A stretch of 64,000 nt of DNA from Motacilla alba alba (Eukaryota; Chordata; Aves; Passeriformes; Motacillidae): contig NC_052021.1 in assembly GCF_015832195.1 (NCBI RefSeq), positions 26,146,286 to 26,210,285 on the forward strand, given 5' to 3'. The notes below the pieces were generated by a model. It was not told the DNA's origin and did not search any database. It was given only the letters and a program-made list of their open reading frames with translations. Position numbers and translations under genes: made by a program. Below, one piece after another: positions 36,013 to 45,535 of the stretch (position 1 is the stretch's first letter; each line of letters begins with the position of its first letter).

Positions 36013-39000
36013 GTGAGAGGGGTCTCGGGGACCCGAGGGACAGGGGCTGGGAGAGACCCTCAAAACTCCCCTGGCTGGCGGTGGCCGCCCTGAGGTGCTC
36101 CCGTCCCCTCTCCTTCGCCCTGCAGTGAACCTGATTATTGGTGGAGGGCAGGGAGGTAACACCGGGATTTTGTTTCTTTTCCACCTACTGGAAATAAATC
36201 CCGGATAGATTCTGCGGGCTGAGCCGAAATGCCTTTCCGCTCACCCCCGCCACCCGTTTAAGAGGCCGAGGGGGAAAGCCGAGAATATCAGTAAAGAACA
36301 GCAAAAGTTGCAGATTATCAAAGGGGGAGAGACATCGGCGCTGCGTGGGAAACAAAATCAGCCCTGCGGATATGAGAGACGAGGCCACCGCTACTCGCTC
36401 TCCGCCCGGTGACACACGGACGCCCGCGTTGGGCGCCCGAAACTCTGGGACCGATGCCTGCCCCTCCACCGAGGGCGGAGAGGTTTCTCTCCGTCGGGCA
36501 CATCGGGACTCTGACAGGGAAAACCTAGAGGCGAAACTCCGGGTCTCGCCGGGGGACAGAAATACCTCCTCCCCTCACGTGTATTACAGCCCTTCGATTG
36601 CGGTTCTTTGTTTTCCTTCCGTGTAACCCGGGCTAATAAAACGATAAATAGTATAGCGGGCATAGCAGCCCGCCCTTTCGCCGTCCTTCCGCCCCTGCCT
36701 CCCCCCACTTCTGGCAGCGCCTTTGTCCCTCTGCCCTCTCGGTTTTCCCAGCGCAGCCCCCACCTGCTCTGGGAGCGGGGCCGCTCCCGCCCCAAGCCCC
36801 GCACACGCGGCGGCCGAGGAAGGAGTTTCCAAAGACCCCCCCTGCCATACCATGAGGACATAAAAGGGAGGGGAAAACCAGGCGATGTTTCTTAAATAAA
36901 GCCTGCCCGTGTGTTCTGGCGGGCCAGGGTTAATTCCCTTTTAATAAGCCCTTTATCACTAGTTTTTGACCTGAGGTTTACCCAGTTTTAGCCTTCTGTA
37001 ACGACCTCCCGCTGGGGCAGAGGCACCTTCAGCCTGGGTATTGCCTGGTAGGGGGATGCTCCTCGGCTGTTTGCCACCACCCTGGTTCTGCCCGGCCACT
37101 ATCAGCCTTTGCTGGACCTGACAGTCACCCCAAAAGCACAAATTCTGCTGCTGGAGGGTAGGGATACTGGCACGGTGTCATTCAAATCCTTAGGGACTAC
37201 ACTAAACTAGAGATGAAATATCTTCAGGGTCATGGTGGGAAGTCAGTGGTAAACTAGGAGCCGAGTTAAGCTCTGCTGACTCTCAACCTGCTTGTTTGGC
37301 CACACGATCATCCTTTCCTCTTCATGTGCCAGCTCCACACTTTGAAGTGGTGACTGTGGCTGTGGGCAGTTTATCCGGAGTGAAGGGTTACTGTAGGCTC
37401 TGCTTTGTACATCTTGTGAGTTGTGAAGTGTCTTATCTTGAAAGCCTGTTGATTCGAGGCTAAAGACATTTCCTCTCAGTGTATGAGAAAGTTTCCTGCT
37501 GCAGTTTCCTTTTGCTTTTCTGGAAGTGCTTGGGGCAGCAGGTTCAGGCCCATGACTCAGTGGGCAGCAGTGGTGATTCACTGGGGCCACAGACCCCCAG
37601 GAAGCTGTTGGCCTGGAGGAAGATCCTTGGCACAGTGGGGATATAAATCACCCTGGAACACTGTGTTCTGATCAGGAGAAAGGGTCCTTTGGAGGCCTCT
37701 GCTACGAACTTTGCGAATAATAAGCTATAAAACCACAAGGAAAAATCCCCCCTTGAGGTTTCCCCTTATATTCCTGCTCTTCCTAGGCATGGAGAGCTGG
37801 GAGGAGGTGTTGGCTACTAAAGTGCTTAGGAGGTCTCGTGGCAATAAGATATGAGGAGGTCATCAAGACCACCAGGTCATCAAGATGCTGAGGATCTGGT
37901 CCCAGAGAGAGCAGCTGGAACTGAGGCATTGCTTGCCAGGCCCTGTTCCTTCCGTTGCTTTCTGGCTTGCAGGGTCACATTTTTCATCTGTGTAGGTGCA
38001 GTTTCACTCTGGGTGAGCTCAGCCCCAGCACGGTGAGAGTGGTTGTGTGTCAGGGGAAAAAAAAAGATAAGATAACGGATCCTCCCTTGGTGCTGATAAC
38101 GATTCTATTATTTATCGATTAAAAGGGAAGTGCAGCTCAGCTCTCCATGATGAGCAACCGAGTATTTGCAGAAATGACCTCAGGGAAGGTAGGTTGAGTG
38201 GGGAGGGGGAAGAGAGGAGATTGCTGGAGGATGGGATGAGCAGATGACTCACTGTAAGAATGGCCTGCAAATATCCTGATCCCCAAGGCTTGTAATTAAC
38301 CATTCACCAGCTGCATGTGTTAGCTGCCCCAAGAGACACAGACAGCATGTCTGTTGGAACACACATGCAAGTTTGGCTTGGGCAGATTTCTGTGTGTTCA
38401 TTCAAGGGTAAAAACAGCAACACTGGGTGTAAATGGGGATCATGGCTGTTTATATAAACTGGACATACTTTTCCTATGTGATGGCAGTGACTGGGGGTTG
38501 GGGGAAGATAAGGTCGGCTATGCAAAACAAGAGGATTTAAAAGTTCACCCCATGAAGGGCAGCTGGAGATCAGGGAATTCTGTAGAGCTTCTTGTGTTTG
38601 TTGTTTTTTCACGTTGTGAGTTGCTAGGCATATCAGTTTTTCAACCCAGTTGTTGCGGATATCAATTTATCAAACACCTCCCACCACCACCATGGTCTCC
38701 ACGGTGACCTGACTGCTTGGACCACTGCCTCATGCTGTGAGCTCTGGGATGAGCTGGCAGAATGTGGCTGGAGCTAGGAGGAAAGGTGCAGGTGCCGAGT
38801 GCCCGTTCGCTGTAAAGTCGCTCTCCTGCCCTCTGTCATGGAAAACAGACTTTCCTCACCTTAGCGGGCTTGGATCGTGCTGGCCACTTGCAACACGAGG
38901 ACCCCACGGCAGGAATGAGTAGGCGACAGCAGCACGTCATGAGCTTGAGCACACAACTGCTCAAACATTGCAGACAGATGAGACACCGGCTTTGTGCGGC

Positions 39001-42000
39001 TGAGCTGTCAGAGGGGGCTGTAGCGGGCAGCCCTGGCAGTGAGGCTGGTGAGGGTCCTGCAGCTGCTCTGATCTTCTGCACTTCCCTTGATTCAAAATCC
39101 TCCCTTGCACCCGGGCCCCCACACCGCAGCTTATCAGGGTGAAACAGTTGCAGGTGAATGAATCACAACGGGAGGCTTTGCCTCCCAAGCCTTGTTTACT
39201 TGAGGGCCACACTGGAGATTATTGAATGGCGCTGCTCAGGAGCCGTTCATTTCTGCTCTGAGAAAGCACAGGTGGCAGACGTGTGGCACGCCGCTGACGT
39301 TTCTGGGCTGCTTCTGCTACCTGGATATTCCAGGTACTTTTTGGAGATGATGTTCTTCCAAGCAGAATATTCCCAGCCTGGAAACAGACAACAATTTAGC
39401 TGGCGACAAACTTTGATTAACAATGTAATAATAGGATTAATTCCTTTTCATTAGCAGCACACTGAATGAAATGAACGCAGTACTTAGCCGTGCAGAATAG
39501 CTCATGTGGGGCTATTCAGTTGTCAAATGCTGTCACAGGATTTCATTAAGTTTTATAGCTGTTATTTAACAGATTGGTTTCAGTGGGACCATCTTCATTA
39601 CTTCACTGTCTTCATGCATTGTGGTGATTAATGAGACACATGCAAGCATCCCCCTCTTGTGTTTGTGTCCATTTAAAAATGCAAATAAAATATTCTGTGT
39701 GTTGTTGTAGTGAATATATTAATGACAGGTTTAGAAAATATGATCCTGAGTACAGAAATCTCTGCCTCCAATGCTGGAATTAGTGCTCAAGTGTAAAACC
39801 TGGGGGGAGGGAGTTTAGTCCCCACTGCACAGGAGTTAATGGTTGCTAGACTCAACAGAATTACATTTGCTAACAGCTTTAGTCTGGATTCACTGGGTTT
39901 TGGCAAGTTAATAATTGTCAGTGGTATCAGAGGTTTTTTCTTGGGTGCCCAAAGTCTTTTAAGCAAACCCATTTTCCCAGAGGAGCACTATCCTTCATTG
40001 ACACTCCCCTGGAGCTCATTGCTGGGCACTGCTATCCCACTGCATTGCTGGAGCTTTGTTTGTCCTTAACTTGAATAAAACCAGTCCTTAGGAGGGCAAA
40101 TATTCATATTTTCTTCTTTTTGTTGTTTCCCTAGGGGGATATGAAACCTTTAACTCTCAATATCCTGAGTGCTGCGTGAATGGAAAACTCATTTCCCCAG
40201 AGAGGACGGAAGCAGAGAGAAACCTTGCCAGCCACTGTGAGAAGCAGAGTGCCAACCACAAACCTGCTTATGACCAGGTGTGTGTCATGGTTTGGTGGGT
40301 GACCTTCCCCTTGGGACTTCTCCCTGCTGCCACCAGGCTCTCTTGGAGGCTGGCAGGGTGTCCGTGGGCCTGGTGCTGCCGTGGGCTGTGAATAAGATGT
40401 CACAGTCCAGGCTGACAGCCTGTGAGCTGAATAAGTTGCCCTTGTGTGCTGCTGATCACCTCCATCTGGCTTCAAAATTAGGCAGAAGGAGGCAAAACAG
40501 TCATCTAGCCCCCAAAACTATTTATGGACTCTCTTATCACACACCCAGAGAGCGTGAGCTGTCAGCAGTCACAGCTCCAGAGGAGACTGAGAATGGGCAG
40601 GGGAGAGGCTGCCAGGAGTGTCGCTTTTCCAGCAGACAAAGCAGCACATTTTGCCCATGACTCCTCTGAGATCTCAGGAAGAATTTGAGGCTGGCTAGGG
40701 GCCAGAGCCTCTGAGAAGCGAGACCCACCATTGCACTGGGGAAGTGGGGTTTCCACAGGGGAAGTCATGGTGTGCCCACCCAGCCCGGGGATGATGTGTG
40801 CTCCGAGATGTCACCCTGCGGTCAGGACGCTTCCGCCAGGGCGTGCATTTCCTGCTGCTCAGGGGAGTCCCCTTGTGATGCCTCCCTGCTCAGGGGAGTA
40901 CCTCCTACACCAGGTGCCCTCCCGCCACCGTGGCTGGCTGCCAGCTGTCCCTGATGCATGGGAACCCACCACGTGGGCAGGTCAGGGGGAGCGGAAAGGC
41001 ACTTTCTTGCAGCTGGCGGGTGGCAGCAGCTCCTGTGCATCATGGAAAATTACCTGCCAGCTCAGAAAGCTGTGTCACATGGTGGCTTTTCTTTGCCATC
41101 TCGTCATCCAACCTTTCCTTGTGCTGAGGAAGGAGGAACTGAGATGACATCTCAGGGTGGGTGATGCAGCAGAGGGGTGTGGGGTGAAGGGGAATGGGGA
41201 ACCTATGTCCAGTTTATTTGCTTTGTTTCACTTTTGAAGATGTGACCAGAGGGGCAAAGCCCTGGCTGAGCCAAAGCAGCCTCTTCCTCTGTCCTAATCT
41301 TCCTCCCTGCTGGATGTGGCCTTGCCCCATTTCGGTAAAGCCTCAGTGGGAATGGGCACCACCTATGAAAGCACTTTGGGTGCACTGCACAGGGCAGCAC
41401 TTTAAAGAAAGCCACAAACATCCTGCACATGAGTAGGTTGGGTCTGACTTTGTACCTTGCAGTTATGGACAAGAAAAGGAAAATGTTTTTCCTGCATGGG
41501 CTTGGCCATGGGACTGATTCGTTGGCCCTTGCTGTGGGAGCCACATCCAGCAGGGAGGAAGATTAGGAGAGAGGGAGGGAGCAGGCACTAACATGGGCTC
41601 TTTTGGTCACTCTTGTGTCTCAGCACCTTTGAAAAAAGAATTGCATGTTTCTGCTCCTTCTCTTCCAGGGTGGTCCAGTAGAAATCCTGCCTTTTCTGTA
41701 CCTTGGTAGTGCCTATCACGCTTCCAAGTGCGAGTTTCTCGCTAACCTGCACATCACAGCCCTGCTCAATGTCTCCAGGAAAAGCTCAGAGTCCTTCAAA
41801 GACCAGTATTGCTACAAGTGGATCCCAGTGGAGGACAGTCACACTGCAGACATCAGCTCTCACTTCCAGGAAGCCATAGACTTCATTGGTAGGTACCAAT
41901 AAACAAATTTTCAGATCTTCCTGTATTTTAAACTCATTTAAAACGTGAAATCAGCTAAAAATACATTTAATTAATTTTAAAATGAAATACACATTGAAGT

Positions 42001-44062
42001 CTGCTGAAGTCCCAGTTCCTTGGACTTGCATGCCAGAGTCAGTAACAACCAGGTGAAGCAGAGTCAGCTTATTACCTTACTGTGCTGAGATATCCCAAAG
42101 GTAGATATGGATTTCTTAGAAATCCATTGTCCCCCCTTACCACAGAGCTCTTCACATTCCTCCTTTCCATCATGCTGGTATCTTACCCTTTAATCAAATA
42201 CCCCAAAGCAAAAAAATGAGGAGGCCTTTAGAAAAGTTTGTGCTATTCCGTTTCAAATCTTCCTCTGTTCAGCTGAGTGGTGAGCTGTGCCAGGGAGCAC
42301 AGGAGAGAGGATTCTCCCTAAGAAGCACCACATGGTTTTGTGGGGCGGAGAAGCCTTAGCCTGGGTGGAGATCACGTTGAAATCGGTTCTGTTGCTCTCC
42401 AGGAATATTCAAGAGAGAAAGAGAATAAAACACAGTTACAGACTCGCTGGACTCATTGCTCAGCTGAGTTTGAATCCTTCAACAGTGCAGGCAGAATTAC
42501 AAAAGCCTCACCTGAGGGTGCTCTCTGAGTCCTTCTCCTTCCCAGACATCTCACACCTTTCAGGGAAAAAATAATTTATGGCACCTTTCTGTCCTATCCT
42601 CAACCCCTTCTGACAGATGTGGAGTCACTTAGAAGTTTCCCAGATTTTGAGGACAACTTTAATTTTCACTTTCTTTTAAATTTGGGCATGTGGTGTAGAT
42701 GCTGGGGATGACTCAAATCCATATCTTCCTTGTTTTGTGCAGTAGCTAAATATAACTGGTCGTGGTGGCAGTCCCCTGGCAGACAATTGAAGGCAGGCAA
42801 ATGATAACTTCCTCAGCTCTGTGCGTTTCCCTGAGCACTACTCTCACATTTATCCATAAACTGGAGATTGAACATGTTGCTCAAGGCAATAGAGCAAAGA
42901 CAAGTCTATTTTTTGAACAGTGTTTTTGTGTGGAAAGGGCTTATTTTAAGCACATTCTCTTTAATAACAATCATTGTGTTGTGTGAGTAACCACAGTGGC
43001 TCCTGTTGTGTAAAATGGGTGCTTTGCATAAGCCTTTTATATCCTGACTTAAGTCCAAGCATCCTTTAACCAAGCTATAATTAGCAGCTGCCTACCAGCT
43101 CTTGTGTGCTTTGTGGTGAGGCCCCAGGGACTGAGCTCAGCCTCTCCACCCGAGGGTACCTCCTGGTACTGCTGTTTGCTGCCGCCTGGCCAAGCAGGGA
43201 GTTCGGATTTTGAAGAAAAATCCTGTTTTTCTAGCAAAGATGATGACAGCCCCTGCAGGTTTTGAGCGAACAGGTAGTGGGAGGGCTGGCCAGGCTTAGC
43301 TTCACACAACATTTTGAGCTGCAGGCAGAGAAATGCAGCTACAGCATTGCCTGCACCACAGTGTTCTTGACTGTCTGTTGTTCCAAAAGAGAAGTAGGCA
43401 CAAGGAAGGAGACAGGGATGGAGTTTCCTGAAAAATGCAAAAAGAACCAAATCAAGATCCACAGGTTCAGAAAGCACGCTCAGGTCTGTCACAAGCTGGG
43501 TTTTGTCCTCCTTGCCTTTTAATCTCCATGTCACCCTAGTACCCAACAGAAGAGCAGGCCTCTTTGCTGGTAGATGGGCTGTGCCCCCCCAGCCCTGGCT
43601 GTGTCACAGTGTCCCCTCCGTGCCCCACAGCAGCTGATGTCTGCAATGGCTTTTCCCCCAGATTACGTCAGGCGAACGGGCGGCAAGATCCTGGTGCACT
43701 GCGAGGCGGGGATCTCGCGCTCGCCCACCATCTGCATGGCCTATCTCATGAAGACCAAGAGGCTGCGCCTGGACGAAGCCTTTGATTACATCAAGCAGCG
43801 CCGCAGCCTGATCTCACCAAACTTCGGCTTCATGGGCCAGTTGCTGCAATATGAGTCGGAGATCTTGTCTTCCACCCCCAGCCCCCCTGTCACCTCGTGC
43901 AAGAGAGAAGCTGCGTCTTTCTTTGCAGAGGAACTGACTTTAGGCAAAAACTTTGAGGGCTCATGCTTTGCCTTTCCTACCTCAGTGTTGAGTTCTGTGC
44001 CCATCCACTCTCCCGTCCACCAGCTGAAGCTCAGCCCAATGACGGCATCCTCGTCCTGCTGA
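35619..44062 (+). CDS. DUSP5: Dual specificity phosphatase 5, complete, four exons
   Basis: Nuclear, inducible MAP kinase phosphatase that dephosphorylates phospho-Thr and phospho-Tyr of ERK1/2 and anchors ERK in the nucleus. Coding exons join 35619-36012, 40135-40277, 41669-41888 and 43662-44062, giving 385 residues; the human protein has 384. The rhodanese-like N-terminal domain (about 1-132) carries the arginine pair R52-R53 expected for the ERK-docking motif. The phosphatase domain (about 180-320) has the general acid D235 in PVEDS and the signature HCEAGISRS with nucleophile C266 and R272 (human C263), so it should be active. The C-terminal tail is Ser/Pro-rich and the least recognisable part. 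The ATG at 35619 has G at -3 and is the first in the predicted mRNA. All introns are GT-AG. The identification is firm. Confidence 0.97.
36013..40134 (+). other. DUSP5 intron 1
   Basis: A 4.1-kb intron from GTGAGA to TTTCCCTAG. The first 800 bp continue the CpG island. Further in are AP-1 consensus sites at 37553 and 38245, a cluster of GATA words at 38065-38120, and an AT-rich block at 39385-39475 with homeodomain- and TCF-like words. No other gene was recognised. Confidence 0.85.
38065..38120. promoter_or_regulatory. GATA-motif cluster in DUSP5 intron 1
   Basis: AGATAAGATAAC gives two overlapping GATA sites. It is followed by TGATAAC and TTATCGAT within about 55 bp. The density suggests a GATA-factor enhancer, but this is an inference from motifs alone. 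Confidence 0.4.
40135..40277 (+). CDS. DUSP5: DUSP5 exon 2
   Basis: Completes codon 132 and encodes residues 133-179, starting with the GGYETF motif at the end of the rhodanese domain and continuing through the variable inter-domain linker to the PAYDQ segment. The acceptor is CCCTAG and the donor CAG|GTGTGT, leaving in phase 0. The linker is the less conserved part of the protein. Confidence 0.95.
40278..41668 (+). other. DUSP5 intron 2, with inverted repeat
   Basis: A 1.4-kb intron, GTGTGT to CTTCCAG. It contains a perfect 29-bp inverted repeat, listed separately. A small direct repeat of 14 bp (CTGCTCAGGGGAGT) occurs at 40855 and 40886. Nothing else recognised. Confidence 0.85.
41292..41568. 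repeat. Perfect 29-bp inverted repeat, 219-bp spacer
   Basis: The arm at 41292-41320 (begins TCCTAATCTT, ends GGATGTGGC) is the exact reverse complement of 41540-41568. Weaker complementarity extends outward through CTCTTCCTCT at 41281-41290; there is none inward. In the DUSP5 pre-mRNA this would form a stem with a 219-nt loop, ending 100 nt before the exon 3 acceptor. The origin is unknown; no transposon family is recognised and no target-site duplication is evident. Confidence 0.93.
41669..41888 (+). CDS. DUSP5: DUSP5 exon 3
   Basis: Encodes residues 180-252 and one base of codon 253. It covers the start of the phosphatase domain, including the conserved PFLYLGS strand, the LLNVS motif and the general-acid loop PVEDS with D235. 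The acceptor is TTCCAG, and the donor is ATTG|GTAGGT in phase 1. Confidence 0.96.
41889..43661 (+). other. DUSP5 intron 3
   Basis: A 1.8-kb intron, GTAGGT to CCCCCAG. One AP-1 consensus site (TGACTCA) lies at 42709. A reverse-strand open frame at 43049-43546 shows no domain and is probably chance. Confidence 0.85.
43662..44062 (+). CDS. DUSP5: DUSP5 exon 4, coding part
   Basis: Encodes the end of codon 253 through residue 385 and the stop TGA at 44060. It contains the catalytic P-loop HCEAGISRS (C266, R272), the following AYLMKTK helix, and the SPNFGFMGQLLQYE motif that closes the phosphatase domain. A Ser/Pro-rich tail of about 65 residues follows, typical in length for DUSP5. Confidence 0.96.
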
Positions 44063-45315
44063 ACGCCGTGGGGAGCCTGGAGCTGGTGTGGTCCTGATCC
44101 AAACTGTGATCCCCAACGAGAACATTTCATGAATGTGCAATAGAGAAACTTCATCCACTTACTCTGAGATGGAGCGGTTGTCGTGGGTCATACTTCCCAT
44201 ACGCTGTGACTGTAAGATGCAAGAGGTCTAAGCATGGCAGGTTTTCTGAACATTTATTGTCCTTTTTTTAAAAAAAGAATACAAAGTGCTTTTTTAGGGT
44301 TTTAACCACACAACGTGCACCCACTACTGTATTTCCAGATTCCTGGGGAACAATGAGAAATCCATTTAGTATGTTCTCAGTTCCCATCTCCTTCCAATCT
44401 TATTTTTGAAAAGACCCTTACTTAAAGTTTCAAGCAATAAACGGCAGCAGCAGGGAAGCAAGCAAAATGAAAAGCACTACCTTTGCAAGCACAGAGGTGG
44501 TGGGAGTGAATATTTGTTCAAATCTTTCTCTGGCTTTCCTCCTCCCCTCTCCTGTGTCATGTTTCAGGTAGCAAAGGGCTGGAGTGGGGAGAGGGAGCAC
44601 CTTTTCCAGGACACTGCTGCACAACCAGGTGAACATCCCCTCCTGTGCTCCAGCCTCCGAAGTGCCAGGTATTGTCCACAGTGTAACTGGATACCAACCC
44701 CGACCAGTGGGTCCATTCAGGTGTGGCATTTCCTGTACTTCTGTATTTGCCTTTGTACTGGATGTGCTTTTAAGTGAAGCAGGGACTTAAGGTCCATCAG
44801 CTACCCTGCTGAGCTATTATCCTCCCATGGTTTTTTAAGAACAGCCCTAGAATACTTGAATGTCTCAACAATCCTCATCACATCCACGTCCCAACTGTAA
44901 AACACTGTAACTGCTGGACTTCACACCAAAAAAACCTGACAAGCTTTCAGCTCCAAAACAACTTTTTCTCCATCCCTTCCCAAGTGTTCCCACTGTGTAT
45001 TGTGTGTGGTCAAGTGGTCTTTTTCAGTGTTATGTGACTTGCTTTAGAGTGTGTGGTCACCTCTAGTCAGCCTTTGTCCAGAAAAAAATTATTTCTGTCT
45101 TGCTCACATTGGCTTCTGTGTTCACAGGGAGTTCAGAATGAGTGTCTCTGTCTGTTGACCTTTTTAGTATTTTTTAATATGTAATATGTATGGGAAATGG
45201 CAATAATTTCCAGGAGATCTCGTGAATGTGAAAAAAAACCTGCAATGGTTTTTACGGTGTGTGAAAAATAATAAAGGAAAAAAATGCCAGGAAAATAAAG
45301 CTGTTTGTTATACTT
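44063..45315 (+). other. DUSP5: DUSP5 3' UTR
   Basis: About 1.25 kb from the stop codon to the polyadenylation signals. It includes an ATTTA word at 44252-44256 and several U-rich stretches that could contribute to rapid mRNA turnover, as is usual for inducible MAP kinase phosphatases. The end is inferred from the signals, not observed. Confidence 0.8.
45270..45299 (+). terminator. DUSP5: Two polyadenylation signals of DUSP5
   Basis: Canonical AATAAA hexamers at 45270-45275 and 45294-45299, followed by a T/G-containing stretch (GCTGTTTGTTATACTTGG). Cleavage is expected some 10-30 bases after one or both. Confidence 0.82.
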
Positions 45316-45512
45316 GGATTGATCTGTGAGAGTGCTTTGGGAGAGCTTGGTGGCAGGAGAGGTCACCTGAGAAAAACACCATGGTGTAAAAGTGGTGTAA
45401 GAGGGTAGGAGAGATGGGAAAGTATCACTGTGCTGTGTGCTGAAAAGCCACCAAGGTGCATCACTGCAGAGGGGAGAAGGTGAGGGGGAGGATTGTTTTA
45501 AACAGAATGACA

Positions 45513-45535
45513 TGAGTCACGGTGGCGTCACTTCC
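45513..45535. promoter_or_regulatory. AP-1 / CRE / ETS-like motif group
   Basis: TGAGTCA at 45513-45519 is followed by GCGTCACTTCCC, which joins a CRE half-site to an ETS-type core on the minus strand. It sits about 200 bp past the DUSP5 polyadenylation signals. Such a combination would fit an ERK-responsive element, but this is inference only. Confidence 0.35.

Larger units (their letters stand above)
35180..36850. promoter_or_regulatory. CpG island over DUSP5 promoter and exon 1
   Basis: High GC and frequent CpG compared with the flanks. It begins upstream of the TATA box, covers all of exon 1 and extends roughly 800 bp into intron 1. GC boxes of the GGGCGG type sit at about 35211, 35347 and 35360. 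The boundaries are estimated by eye. Confidence 0.85.

Noticed and set aside
35246..36016. 256-codon frame overlapping DUSP5 exon 1 in another register
   Set aside because: It is a GC-rich shadow of the real exon, starting upstream of the predicted transcription start, and the residues have no recognisable domain.
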